Shown: positions 9,459 to 19,940, counted from the first letter of the stretch. The stretch: 64,000 nucleotides of DNA from a candidate division KSB3 bacterium (GCA_002748425.1 PDSJ01000013.1:124001-188000), one strand, 5' to 3'. Notes: generated by a model from the sequence alone, not told the origin. Numbers and translations: made by a program.

Positions 9459-9818
9459 ATGGGTCGAATTGAAACTCTTCATACGCTTACAGATTGGGAA
9501 AAGGCCACGCATAAGATTCCCGAACAGGGACTCCTGGTTTTTAAATTCAGCCCGCGATGTCCGATCAGTCTGAGGGTGGAACGCGATGTTGATGCCTGGT
9601 ACGAGCAGAGCCTTCAGGCACTGCATTGTCGCTGCGTCAAGGTCGATGTGGTCAATGCGCGGGCTTTGAGCCGGCATATTGCCCAGGAACTCTCCGTACC
9701 CCACGAGTCTCCGCAGGCGATTTTGCTCAGTTCGACACTGAACGTTCACTGGCATGATAGCCACCTCTCGATCAAAGGAAGCGTTCTGGATGCGCAACTT
9801 GCGAGCCTGAGCGTGTAA
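9459..9818 (+). CDS. ytxJ: YtxJ-like monothiol bacilliredoxin-family protein
   Basis: 119 aa; FKFSPRCPISLRVERDVDAWY and VPHESPQAILLSSTLNVHWHDSHLSI match the TCPIS / HESPQ / HxxSHxxI pattern of YtxJ. Confidence 0.75.
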   Translation: MGRIETLHTLTDWEKATHKIPEQGLLVFKFSPRCPISLRVERDVDAWYEQSLQALHCRCVKVDVVNARALSRHIAQELSVPHESPQAILLSSTLNVHWHDSHLSIKGSVLDAQLASLSV

Positions 9819-9821
9819 GCC

Positions 9822-11363
9822 ATGTCGTCTCGAAAACAGGTGACAAAAGCGGCTGGTGTAGTCGGTTTGGCCACGATGGCGACGCGGATTCTCGGCTTTG
9901 TACGCGATATGGTGATTGCCCTGCTTTTCGGAGCCAGCCTGGAAGCCGATGCCTTTTTCGTCGCGTTCCGGATTCCTAATATCCTGCGTCGCCTTGTCGG
10001 GGAAGGCGCTCTCACCGCAGCCTTTATTCCGGTTTTTATCGAAGAACGCCATCAGAGCGAAGAACGTGCCTGGGCGTTGACAAATACGGCGATCACGTTC
10101 CTTACCGTCATATTGCTGGCAATCGTGGTGTTGGGAATCATCGTAACGCCTTTGATCGTCAAAATAATTGCGCCTGGCTTTGAAGAGTCACCTGAAAAAT
10201 TTTCGCTCACAATCCGGCTGACCCGCATTACCTTTCCCTACATCTTTTTTATCAGCCTGGCAGCGCTGGCCATGGGAGTCTTAAACTCGCAGCAGCATTT
10301 CCTGTCATCAGCCTTAGCGCCGGCAATGCTCAATCTCACGTTAATCACCGGTGCCCTCTTTCTCTGTCCGCAGCTGGAGACACCAGTGATCGGCTTGGCA
10401 ATTGGGGTAATTGCAGGGGGCTTCCTCCAGTTGCTCTGCCAAATCCCGGCGCTCGTACGTCGCGGATTCCGCTATCGGATCAGTTTCGACTCTAGCAATC
10501 CGGCTGTGCGCAAGATCGGCCTCTTGTTGCTGCCAACCCTCTTCGGGCTTGCGGTACACCAAATCTCGATTTTTGTTAACACGAGGCTGGCATCCTTGTT
10601 GCCGGAAGGCAGCGTGTCATATCTATATTACGCGTATCGGCTGGTAGAATTTCCATTGGGGATTTTCGTTATGGCAGTCGCCACGGCAGTTCTTCCGACA
10701 ATGTCAGTTCAATCCGCCAAAGGTGACTACGCGCAAGTGCTCGATACGCTGAATTTTGCGCTGCGTCTGGTGCTGTGTATCAGCATTCCTTCCATGGCCG
10801 GACTGATTGTTCTGCGTGTCCCAATTATCACATGGCTTTTCGAACGCGGAGAATTCACTTCGGAGGCAACCCACGCGACAGCCCAAGCTTTGTTCTGCTA
10901 TGCGCTCGCACTTTTCCCGATTGCAAGCGGTCGGATTATTGTCCCAGTCTTCTATGCGCTCAAAGATACCTCAACGCCGGTAAAGTGCGCAACAGCTTCC
11001 GTAGGCGTAAATATTCTCTGCAGCCTGCTGCTCATGGGACCGATGAAGCACAACGGACTGGCACTTGCTACAAGCGTTTCATCCTTTTTTTACACGGTTC
11101 TGCTGGTACGACTCCTGCGAAACCGTCTGGGCAGCCTGGGGTGGCGGAGCCTTGCCGTGTCCGGCGCAAAGGCTCTTCTCGCCTCTCTGATAATGGGTGC
11201 ATGCTGTTATCCACTGGCAAACCGTGCCTCTCAGTATCCATTGATGCTTTTAGCCGCTATTTTCCTGGGTATGATGGTGTTCCTGATCTGCGTCTGGGTG
11301 CTGAAGCTCGAAGAGTTACACTTTCTGTACACTATGCTGCGTCAGCGCCTGAAGACACGCTGA
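9822..11363 (+). CDS. murJ: Lipid II flippase MurJ (MviN)
   Basis: 513 aa; ATRILGFVRDMVIALLFGASLEADAFFVAFRIPNILRRLVGEGALTAAFIPVF. Confidence 0.95.
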   Translation: MSSRKQVTKAAGVVGLATMATRILGFVRDMVIALLFGASLEADAFFVAFRIPNILRRLVGEGALTAAFIPVFIEERHQSEERAWALTNTAITFLTVILLAIVVLGIIVTPLIVKIIAPGFEESPEKFSLTIRLTRITFPYIFFISLAALAMGVLNSQQHFLSSALAPAMLNLTLITGALFLCPQLETPVIGLAIGVIAGGFLQLLCQIPALVRRGFRYRISFDSSNPAVRKIGLLLLPTLFGLAVHQISIFVNTRLASLLPEGSVSYLYYAYRLVEFPLGIFVMAVATAVLPTMSVQSAKGDYAQVLDTLNFALRLVLCISIPSMAGLIVLRVPIITWLFERGEFTSEATHATAQALFCYALALFPIASGRIIVPVFYALKDTSTPVKCATASVGVNILCSLLLMGPMKHNGLALATSVSSFFYTVLLVRLLRNRLGSLGWRSLAVSGAKALLASLIMGACCYPLANRASQYPLMLLAAIFLGMMVFLICVWVLKLEELHFLYTMLRQRLKTR

Positions 11364-11392
11364 GACTGATGATTTGCGATGAACGGTCATCA

Positions 11393-11932
11393 TCATTTCA
11401 CAATCTTGAGAATCTCCTTAAACTCATCTCCTTCAGCGACTTTCACCATCTCAAACAGCGCCATTTCAACACTGGTCACGACAACGCCGGAGTCCTTCAT
11501 ACGTTCCAGACCTGCCTGCATATTCTCGGCAGTTCTCGACGAGACACAATCCTTCACCACCTGAACCTCGTAGCCCAGGCTGCATAAATCTGCAGCCGTC
11601 TGAAACACACAAACGTGCGCTTCAATCCCGGCAAGCAGAACTTGCCCGCATTGAACTTGTTTGAGCTGCTTGACGAACTGATGCTGACCGCAACAACTGA
11701 AGCAGCGTTTTTCTATTGCTTCCACCCCGGATAACAGCTCACAAAGTTCAGGAAGGGTCTGCCCGAGTCCTCGAGGATTTTGCTCGGTCCAGAGGAGCGG
11801 GCTGTTGAGAACTCTTATCCCCCTGACAAGCTTTTGCAGGTTGATCAGAAGCGCCTCTTTCCCATGCATCGCCTGAAACAATCGCTCCTGAATATCAATG
11901 AGAACAAGCACTGTATTCTTACGCTCTAACAC
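11393..11932 (-). CDS. Isochorismatase-family cysteine hydrolase
   Basis: 179 aa; VLVLIDIQERLFQAM, TEQNPRGLGQTLPEL, QVLLAGIEAHVCVFQTAADL. Confidence 0.9.
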   Translation of the reverse strand: MLERKNTVLVLIDIQERLFQAMHGKEALLINLQKLVRGIRVLNSPLLWTEQNPRGLGQTLPELCELLSGVEAIEKRCFSCCGQHQFVKQLKQVQCGQVLLAGIEAHVCVFQTAADLCSLGYEVQVVKDCVSSRTAENMQAGLERMKDSGVVVTSVEMALFEMVKVAEGDEFKEILKIVK

Positions 11933-11949
11933 GGTATCAAACTCCTTCT

Positions 11950-12684
11950 TTACCTTCCATGGGCGAGACGCTCGATCAGAAACGCGGGTAAATTCGCCTC
12001 TGCCATTTTTTGCTGAGTTTTTTTGACGTCATAGGGCAAACGTTTGACTTCGATCTGCTGTCGTTCGGTATCGTATGTAGCATAAGCTGCTTGCGGATAG
12101 CCGTCACGTGGCTGCCCGACGCTTCCATCATTGACAATATACTTACAATTTTCTTTCACGGTCAGTGAAAGTTCGGGCCTCCGATCATACGAGACATGTC
12201 CTCGTTCATCTTGCTCAAAAAATACCGGCTGGTGGGAGTGACCGATAAAACACACATGTTCTTCAAAATGCTGCAGATAGTAGCGTCCTTCAAGAGGATT
12301 AAAAATGTAATCCCAATGCCAGGGATTTAAAGGCGTGGAATGAACGCATAACACATCCCCGAACGTTTCCTGAAACGGATAAGCTGACAGGCACGCCAGA
12401 TTTTCATCACTCATGACCTGCCTGGTCCAAAGCACGGCAGTCTTTGCATACTGATTAAAGTAGGTAATATCCGTCAAGCCCAGAACAGCGTGATCATGGT
12501 TTCCCATCACAACGACGTCAGCGTATCGATCGACCAGTTCGACACACTCATTCGGGTTCGGACCATAGCCCACAACATCTCCAAGACATATCACCTTATC
12601 CGGCGCAAAATGTTCGATCTGCGCCAGAACAACGTTCAACGCTTCAACATTTCCATGAATATCGGAAAAGAAAAAATATTTCAC
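11950..12684 (-). CDS. Metallophosphoesterase (calcineurin-like)
   Basis: 244 aa; FFSDIHGNVEAL, CLGDVVGYGPNPNECVELV, GNHDHAV, CFIGHSHQPVFF, IVNDGSVGQPRDG. Confidence 0.92.
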   Translation of the reverse strand: MKYFFFSDIHGNVEALNVVLAQIEHFAPDKVICLGDVVGYGPNPNECVELVDRYADVVVMGNHDHAVLGLTDITYFNQYAKTAVLWTRQVMSDENLACLSAYPFQETFGDVLCVHSTPLNPWHWDYIFNPLEGRYYLQHFEEHVCFIGHSHQPVFFEQDERGHVSYDRRPELSLTVKENCKYIVNDGSVGQPRDGYPQAAYATYDTERQQIEVKRLPYDVKKTQQKMAEANLPAFLIERLAHGR

Positions 12685-12911
12685 AGTTCAGCCTATGATA
12701 GAAAAAATGTTCGCGGAAGTTCAAGCTTGCGTTCTCATTATACATCACTTCGACCTCAGAGGGAAAGTCAATTTATTTTTTTAGGTTTTTTCTATTTCTT
12801 AACCAAAACCTTACACCCCAAATATACATAAAACGCGCAGAAAACAACGACAGATCGAGGCGTTGGAACTGCACAACTTATGAAGCAACAAGACTCCCGC
12901 TGCCCAGAATA

Positions 12912-13724
12912 TCAATTATGCACGTGCAGCGATTCGCGCAATTTCACGATTGCCGCTTCTTTGATCTGCCGGACGCGCTCGCGGGTAATCCCAAAAACCT
13001 GACCAATTTCTTTTAAGGTTTTTGGCTCTTCGTTTTTTAAGCCGTAATACATTTCAATAATCGTCCGTTCGCGTCCGCTCAGCTCCGAGAGTGAGCGGAA
13101 TATGATGTCTTGATCTACTTTTTGCAAGACCACGCAGTCCGGGCGTTTGGTTTCATCTTCAGAGATAAAATCGATGAAGGTACTGCTCGTATCATCAGCA
13201 GCCAGAGGCGCATCGAGTGACAGGTAAGGATAATGGGCATTGAGTTTCCGTTTAATCCCCTCAATTTTTTTCTCGATATGCCGAATCGTCTCTGTGTCAG
13301 TGTCATACAAGCGAAGCTGACTTGACAGCTGACTTAAGCAGCGATTCTGTTTTAACAGCGAGAGTACACGTTTAATGGGAATTCTGACAATTTTCGATTT
13401 GTCGGCCAGCGCCTGAAAAATTTGTCGCTTGATCAACCAACTTGCATAGGAGGAAAATTTTACGCCTCGATTCTCGTCAAACTGCCCGATCGCATTCATC
13501 AACCCGATGTTACCCTCATTAATGAGATCTGAAAGCGGCAGACCGAGATGTTGATACTTTTTCGCAATGCTCACGACAAAGCGAAGATTTGAGGTGACGA
13601 GCTTTTCTGCTGCGGCATCAGAGCCTTGACGACACTCTTTTATTAAAGACACTTCATCATCATGTGATAAAAGCGGGTAATTTCTAATATCTCGTAAATA
13701 CGGAGCTAACGTCGTACTGTTCAT
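12912..13724 (-). CDS. RNA polymerase sigma-70 family factor (RpoD/RpoS-like)
   Basis: LVTSNLRFVVSIAKKYQHLGLPLSDLINEGNIGLMNAIGQFDENRGVKFSSYASWLIKRQI; region 4.2 TLKEIGQVFGITRERVRQIKEAAIVKLR. Start M6 of the ORF-track protein assumed. Confidence 0.92.
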   Translation of the reverse strand: MNSTTLAPYLRDIRNYPLLSHDDEVSLIKECRQGSDAAAEKLVTSNLRFVVSIAKKYQHLGLPLSDLINEGNIGLMNAIGQFDENRGVKFSSYASWLIKRQIFQALADKSKIVRIPIKRVLSLLKQNRCLSQLSSQLRLYDTDTETIRHIEKKIEGIKRKLNAHYPYLSLDAPLAADDTSSTFIDFISEDETKRPDCVVLQKVDQDIIFRSLSELSGRERTIIEMYYGLKNEEPKTLKEIGQVFGITRERVRQIKEAAIVKLRESLHVHN

Positions 13725-13853
13725 ATGACCTCCCACCATACTGTCTATAGAGGATCTTAATTAGAAAATAAGACCTTTTTAGTCCACAATTTTCCAATAA
13801 CATATATCAAAATAGTCTCGCTGTCAAGGCTTGGAGAAAAAGATTACAAAAAA

Positions 13854-13884
13854 CATGAAAAAATTTCATGCCGACGACGGCATG
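13854..13884. repeat. Two overlapping palindromes sharing CATG
   Basis: CATGAAA-AAA-TTTCATG (13854-13870) and CATGCCG-ACGA-CGGCATG (13867-13884). Confidence 0.6.
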
Positions 13885-14244
13885 CGAGGGGGACTCTGCT
13901 GCTGAGACATGGGGCCTTCCCCACAAGGTTCGTGGCGAGCGAGCGCTGTGCAGCTGAAATCGATGGCTCCTGAGTTCTGGCGCTGGAGGGCTCGTATTGT
14001 ACAGCAGGAAGGGCTTCTAAAAATTACTTATACACTTTTCAAGCGTGTCGGTAAAAATAATAAAAAAATGCCTTGACTGGACATGGCGCGTGTTGGGGAC
14101 GATAATATCGTCACGCGCCTGAAGCTGTCTCCGGTCTCCAGGGACAGCCACTTTCAATGATTTTTCGAAAGAGGCCCTTCTACTTGATCGACACATCCTG
14201 ACGTTTCGGTGATGCTGCCGCATACACAGAGGGCATAAGAGCTT

Positions 14245-16410
14245 ATGAGAGAAAGGGATCATTTCACGACTGACAACGGCCTGTATGGTTTCGACTATCA
14301 GGCCGCGCTTCAGGATTTTCGCAAGGCCCGCCGGCGAGCCTCGCTGGAACAAGTGTTTGCTTTTCTGAGAGGGCGTTCAAACGATTTATTATCCTATGAA
14401 GATATCCGCAAACAGCTCAAAGCCACCGGTATGTCGACAGGACGCCTGGCAGAAATTCCCCTTGATGCGATTGTCGGAAGTGTGGGACGCTACAAGGATT
14501 TTACCAGAAGCTTCATGCCGCGCAACGACAGCGATCAGCAGCGCTGGGCAAAGGTTAAGAGTATTGCCACAGGGCTGGAAGGGCTTCCACCGATTGAGGT
14601 TTACCAGATCGGTGATGTCTATTTTGTTCTGGACGGAAATCATCGTGTTTCAGTGGCCCGTCGACTTGGAGCCAAAACCATCGAAGCGTACGTCATCACC
14701 ATCAAGACGAAAGTGTCGATTTCGCCTGGTGTCGAATGTGAAGAGCTCCAGCAAAAAGCAGAATATGCCGATTTCTTCAGTAAAACGAACCTGGACGTTC
14801 TCCGGCCGGGCGCCGATTTGACTATGACCCTTGTCGGCCGCTATCGCTCCCTTGAAGAGCAGATCGAAGAACACCGCTACTTTATGGGGATCGAACACAA
14901 GCGGGAAATCCCCTATAACGAAGCCGTGATGAATTGGTATGATACGATCTATCTTCCGGTGGCCGGAGCGATCGAAAAGCGTGCTCTTTTAAAAAACTTC
15001 CCTGGTCGAACGCTGACGGACCTGTATTCATTAATTTCAGAGTATCGGGCAGCCATCCGCGAAGGTAACGTACAATATTTTGAAGAGCACATGGCGGAAA
15101 TTCTGGAAAAACTTCCACTGGTTCCAGATATCGCTCTGGATGAACTTATTCTTAATACCGAATACATTGATTTCGCAGAGCATACGCACCTCGAAACAAT
15201 CAGGCCCGAGGCGGACTTACGCGTCACTGCCCCCGGGAAATATGCCATCCTGGAAGAGCACATCACCGTCCACAGACATTTCCTCGGCAAAGAGCAACAG
15301 CGTGAAATCCCTTTTGAAGAGGCTGTTGCTCACTGGTACGACGCAGTGTATATGCCGATGATCTACACGATCAGACGTCTTGGGATGTTACGGGATTTTC
15401 CCACTCGGACCGAGGCGGATCTCTACCTGTGGATTTCTGAACACCGAGAGGAGCTGGAACACAAACTTGGATGGAAAATTCTGCCGGAAAAAGCCGCCAG
15501 TGACCTGACTGCAAGTTACAGCAATACTCCGGAACGCCTCATTTCAAGGATTGGAGAAAAAGTTTACGATGCGGTGACACTGGATGAATTCGAATCCGGC
15601 CCTCCCCCCGGAGTCTGGCGTAAAGAGGATCTCCAACGAGGCAACGAACGGCTTTTTGAGAGTATTCTGCTGCCTGTCAGCGGCCGGGAGAGCAGTTGGG
15701 CGGCATTGGAACAGGCATGTATGCTGGCACGCCAGCGAGGACAGTATCTCTGTGGCTTGCATGTGATTCCCCCAGGCGACGAAGCTGCCAGGGTCAATGC
15801 CGTAAAGGTGCAGGTCGAATTCGACAGCCGCTGTAGAGTACAACGTGTGGAAGGAGCTTTGACGATCCAGGAAGGTGACTTCGCTCGTAAAGTCTGCGAG
15901 CTGTCACGCTGGACAGATTTGGTGATCGTGAATGTCGTCCGTCCACCGGGGACCAATCCTTTTCTGAGATTTAAGTCCGGTCTGCGAACAATCCTGTGGC
16001 GCTGTTCACGCCCCGTGCTGGCTGTGCCTCAATGCTGCTCTGACATCCGGCGTCTCATCCTGGCCTATGACGGCAGCCCGAAAGCCGACGAAGCGCTTTT
16101 TGTCGGCGCCTATATGGCAAGCACCCGGCAGCTTGATCTGGTCGTGATCACGGTGGAAGAAAGCGGGCACGCAAATTTAACTGTGCTGGCACAGGCAAAG
16201 GAATATCTTATGCGGCGCCACGTGAAGGCCGAGTATGTGAGGACATCCGGTAATGTGAGTAACATGATTCTGAGGGCTGTGGAAAACTATCAGGGGGATT
16301 TGATCGTTATGGGAGGCTATAGCCGCAGCCCAATGCTTGAAATGGTTCTTGGCAGCACTGTCGATCACATCCTCCAGAATGCTGAAATCCCGGTGTTAAT
16401 CTGCCGCTAA
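14245..16410 (+). CDS. ParB/Srx-fold N-terminal domain + duplicated uncharacterised domain + tandem universal-stress-protein domains
   Basis: 721 aa; FVLDGNHRVSVARRLGAKTIEAYV (ParB-like); two ~95-aa repeats (EYADFFSKTNLDVLRPGADL...LYSLISEYR / EYIDFAEHTHLETIRPEADL...LYLWISEHR); C-terminal USP features (SILLPVSGRESSWAALEQA; LILAYDGSPKADEALFVGA...GDLIVMGGYSRSPMLEMVLGSTVDHILQNAEIPVLIC). Confidence 0.8.
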   Translation: MRERDHFTTDNGLYGFDYQAALQDFRKARRRASLEQVFAFLRGRSNDLLSYEDIRKQLKATGMSTGRLAEIPLDAIVGSVGRYKDFTRSFMPRNDSDQQRWAKVKSIATGLEGLPPIEVYQIGDVYFVLDGNHRVSVARRLGAKTIEAYVITIKTKVSISPGVECEELQQKAEYADFFSKTNLDVLRPGADLTMTLVGRYRSLEEQIEEHRYFMGIEHKREIPYNEAVMNWYDTIYLPVAGAIEKRALLKNFPGRTLTDLYSLISEYRAAIREGNVQYFEEHMAEILEKLPLVPDIALDELILNTEYIDFAEHTHLETIRPEADLRVTAPGKYAILEEHITVHRHFLGKEQQREIPFEEAVAHWYDAVYMPMIYTIRRLGMLRDFPTRTEADLYLWISEHREELEHKLGWKILPEKAASDLTASYSNTPERLISRIGEKVYDAVTLDEFESGPPPGVWRKEDLQRGNERLFESILLPVSGRESSWAALEQACMLARQRGQYLCGLHVIPPGDEAARVNAVKVQVEFDSRCRVQRVEGALTIQEGDFARKVCELSRWTDLVIVNVVRPPGTNPFLRFKSGLRTILWRCSRPVLAVPQCCSDIRRLILAYDGSPKADEALFVGAYMASTRQLDLVVITVEESGHANLTVLAQAKEYLMRRHVKAEYVRTSGNVSNMILRAVENYQGDLIVMGGYSRSPMLEMVLGSTVDHILQNAEIPVLICR

Positions 16411-16689
16411 ACAGTGGAAGCAGCGTCACACGATCAGAGAGCACCATCGCTTCACACAGGCTTTCCGCAAGCGACATGCTCCGAACTGCGTCTCAAAGGC
16501 TGGCAATATGGATTCCCGAGAGTCCATTATATGTATTTTTATCTTGACATGCAGCAACTCTTCATAAGGGTCGAGTCTCGAGCCCAAGTAAAATAGAATA
16601 GCTGACACTTGGGCGCTACCGACAAGAAAACAAAGCAGGCCGGGGAATGACAAGAGCCCCGGGTACATCAACAAAAGGATGGGTTTGGC

Positions 16690-17632
16690 ATGGGAGCAAA
16701 GAAACAACAACTGCTTTACGGGGTCACGACTGCGATGGTGACGCTGCTTGATAATGCCGACAGGATCGATATCGCGGCAACCAGGCGCTTCACAGAATTT
16801 TTGATTGAAAAAGGGGTTCACTGCCTCTATCCTCTGGGAACCACTGGCGAGATGTTCCGTCTTTCCACAAGCGAGCGAAAAAACGTCGCCGAGACGGTTA
16901 TTCAGCAGACACATGGACGTGTCCCTGTCTATATCCATGTTGGGGCAATGTCACAGACTGACGTTTTTGAATTGGCCGCACATGCGGTGAAAACAGGGGC
17001 TGATGGAAATCGGGGTCGTGACACCTGCCTATTTTCCAGCAACTCCTCAAGAAATTACCGAGTTTTATAACGCCCTGTTGGCATCACTCCCTCAAAATTA
17101 TCCTGTCTATCTTTACAATATTCCACAGTTGACAGCAAATGATCTGCCTGCTGCGATTGTTGCAGATCTTGCCGACCGCTGGCCCAATATTGTCGGGATC
17201 AAATACAGTTGGCCGGATTTTCGACGCACTGCTGAATACACACGTGTACGGAACGGCAACTTTTCTGTGATGCACGGCTCGGACGCTCTGTTACCTGCCA
17301 TTATGTCACTTGGATGCGACGGAACGATTTCAGGAGTCTCTTCGGCCTATCCTGAGCCTTTTATCGCCATGTATGACGAGATCGTCCAGAACGACTGGAG
17401 CACTGCGCTGTTTCATCAGCACTTTGCCGACGACTACGCCAACATCCTCAAAAACGGTCGTAATATGGCCTATTTCAAGGCTGCCCTCCAATACCGGGGC
17501 ATCATCGACGACTATCGGATGCGCACTCCTCAGCTCTCACTGACACAGAGCGAAACAGACGCATTGTACGCACAACTCAAAGAGATTGATGCCAGGTATG
17601 CGGAAAAGAAACGCTGTGCCGGCCTCGTGTGA
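16690..17632 (+). pseudogene. Dihydrodipicolinate synthase family aldolase, frameshifted
   Basis: ORFs 16690-17070 (YGVTTAMVTLL...LYPLGTTGEMFRLSTSERKNV...AAHAVKTGADG) and 17003-17632 (IGVVTPAYFPATPQEITEFY...VYLYNIPQ...GIKYSWPDF) join into one DapA-family protein if one A is removed from GGAAATC at 17007-17009. Confidence 0.82.
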
Positions 17633-17725
17633 TCGACTGCTGCTTCCCGGCTCTCCCCTGATGTGGGCACAAAATTCGAACTGCGCCCGATCGCCAAAGC
17701 TATGACTGTGCGTATGCCGCTCCAC

Positions 17726-18556
17726 TTACAGCCCCAGAATCTGTCGAACCGGTGCGAATTCAAAATCACGAATCAAACGGCGCAATTTATCAGCAGTACT
17801 ATGGAGGTTAAGGTAATGACGAAACCTGGTCAAAAGAGGAATATTGGGAATTTTGGGTTGATCCGGGTCAAGTTCCCAAGGGTGAAGATAAATAATAGCC
17901 AACTGCTGCCCGCGATTCAGATGACGAAGGCCCATCTTCAGAACAAAATACGGCAAGAGGCGCATATAGCCGCCACCGGCAATCGGAAAATTCCTGTTGC
18001 CAAACCTCAGCGTCGAAAGTGGAAACTCCTGAATGGATGACCCGTTTTCCCGCTTTACGACATAGGGAAAACGTTCACTGTCCGGAACGCCATAGCGATC
18101 GTGGGTAATTGGAAAAATGCTGGAATCATAGAGGAGATTGTGTGTAATCAGGATGTCAAACGCCCAATACGATTTTTCGATAATAGAATACGTCGGGGCC
18201 CGGTATCCAATGACCTTTGTTCCTGAAAGCGCTTCGAGGATTTCGATAGACTTGACCAGGTCGGCTTCAAATTCTTCCGGGCTCTGTTTATAGACCATGT
18301 GATGGGCATATCCGTGAGAAGCAATTTCATGACCACTGTCCGCAATCTTCCGAATGATGTCAGGAAAGTGTTCGGCAATCCAGCCCAGAATAAAAAACGT
18401 CGCCTTCACATCCTGTTCATCAAGAATATCGAGAATTTTTTGTGTATTTTCACTGACCCGGCAAGGATATTTCAGCCACTCGTCAAAGCTGATGTACTTC
18501 TTGAACGCTTCAACCTGAAAGTAGTCTTCTATATCAAATGTAAGCGCATTAATCAT
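17726..18556 (-). CDS. XrtA/PEP-CTERM locus-type polysaccharide deacetylase
   Basis: 276 aa; NALTFDIEDYFQVEAF, KATFFILGWIAEHFPDIIRKIADSGHEIASHGYAHHMVY, GYRAPTYSI, IYLHPWELDPDQPKIPN (TIGR03006-like). Confidence 0.9.
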   Translation of the reverse strand: MINALTFDIEDYFQVEAFKKYISFDEWLKYPCRVSENTQKILDILDEQDVKATFFILGWIAEHFPDIIRKIADSGHEIASHGYAHHMVYKQSPEEFEADLVKSIEILEALSGTKVIGYRAPTYSIIEKSYWAFDILITHNLLYDSSIFPITHDRYGVPDSERFPYVVKRENGSSIQEFPLSTLRFGNRNFPIAGGGYMRLLPYFVLKMGLRHLNRGQQLAIIYLHPWELDPDQPKIPNIPLLTRFRHYLNLHSTADKLRRLIRDFEFAPVRQILGL

Positions 18557-18684
18557 CAGAAGCTCTCAATCTCTCGAAAATTATATCATCCTGAAATGAC
18601 ACCATCCATAACTTACAGTATGGAGAGAACAACGGCAAAAGTCAATACAAAAATCCAGGAAAATCCACTTTGCTTTTAAGGGCG

Positions 18685-19614
18685 TTATAAGATCATCTCA
18701 AAACGTTCAGGCGTTGCACGTGGGTGCTCCCTTTCCATATCGAGAACTTCCTGAAGTGCCCGGATAGCAACTTCGAGTTGGTCTTTTGAAGGCGGTTTTG
18801 TTGTAATCCTTTGTAAGGACAGCCCTGGTTTCGTCATCCAGCGTGCCCACATCTTATCCTGGTGTCTGGCTGCAAGACGAATGATCTCATACGACACACC
18901 GGCAATCAAGGGCACAAACACAATACGCGAGAGAAACTTCAGATAAAATGCCGCGTCAGAACGTAACACCGAAAACAGCAGAATGCTGATCATCATCACG
19001 ATCAAGAGAAAATTGGTCCCGCAGCGAGGATGGAACGTACTGTATTTGTCAGCATGTTCAGCAGTCAATTCTTCATTGTTTTCATAGGCAAAAATCGTCT
19101 TATGCTCGGCCCCATGATATTCAAACACGCGGCGGAGCTCCTTAACACGAGAAATACCGAACATATACAGAAGGAAAATACCCAGTCGAATCACTCCGTC
19201 AACAAGGTTGAACAACACAGAACTATGAGTGATATGCGGGAGAACCCCTTCTAAAAGATTGGTCAAAAACAATGGAAGATACACGAACAGAGCAATCCCC
19301 ACCCCAAAAGCAAACACCATCGTGAGCGTTAAAGACAACGGGCTGAGTTCCGTGTCTTCTTCGTCCAGGGATTGATTCGCAGAAAAATTCAACGCCTGAA
19401 TTCCGAGATATAACGCCTGAAATAAGGTAATCACACCTCGAATAATTGGAAGACGCAAAATCTTCGGTCGGACTTCTGGGTCTTTTAAGGTCTCTCTTTT
19501 GACAGAGATTTCACCATTTGGGGTGCGCACAGCTACTGCCAGGGCTGTAGTCGAACGCATCATCACCCCTTCGATCACTGCCTGTCCGCCAACTGTCATT
19601 TTGGAATCCATCAT
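18685..19614 (-). CDS. DUF1385 domain membrane protein (YqhQ-like)
   Basis: 309 aa; [56 protein letters not shown]. Confidence 0.92.
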   Translation of the reverse strand: MMDSKMTVGGQAVIEGVMMRSTTALAVAVRTPNGEISVKRETLKDPEVRPKILRLPIIRGVITLFQALYLGIQALNFSANQSLDEEDTELSPLSLTLTMVFAFGVGIALFVYLPLFLTNLLEGVLPHITHSSVLFNLVDGVIRLGIFLLYMFGISRVKELRRVFEYHGAEHKTIFAYENNEELTAEHADKYSTFHPRCGTNFLLIVMMISILLFSVLRSDAAFYLKFLSRIVFVPLIAGVSYEIIRLAARHQDKMWARWMTKPGLSLQRITTKPPSKDQLEVAIRALQEVLDMEREHPRATPERFEMIL

Positions 19615-19817
19615 GATTTTGACATGCCATATTTTTTCTGGAAACGCTCAACACGGCCGGCAGTATCAACCAATTTTTGTTTTCCGGTAAAGAAGGGATG
19701 ACACTGCGAGCACAACTCGACTTTAATATCTTTTTTGGTCGAACGGGTGTTGATAACATGGCCGCAAGCGCAAGATATCGTTGTTTCCACATAGTTAGGA
19801 TGTACATCTTTTTTCAT
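19611..19817 (-). CDS. rpmE: 50S ribosomal protein L31 (Zn-binding form)
   Basis: [64 protein letters not shown]; CxC...CxxC ligands. Start refined from 19829. Confidence 0.95.
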   Translation of the reverse strand: MKKDVHPNYVETTISCACGHVINTRSTKKDIKVELCSQCHPFFTGKQKLVDTAGRVERFQKKYGMSKS

Positions 19818-19940
19818 GGCAGAATTCAACTCCTCAAAAAATCATCAAAGAATAGATTATCAGCCCTCAAGGGCACGTTACAAAATGAGTGAAATTCGTA
19901 AATCTTTTAGAAAAGCCCTTCACGTACTGTCAAGATAATT

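Noticed and set aside
14017-14352. ORF 14017-14352 (-) upstream of and overlapping the ParB/USP gene
   Set aside because: No homology signature and overlaps the start of the much better supported plus-strand gene.
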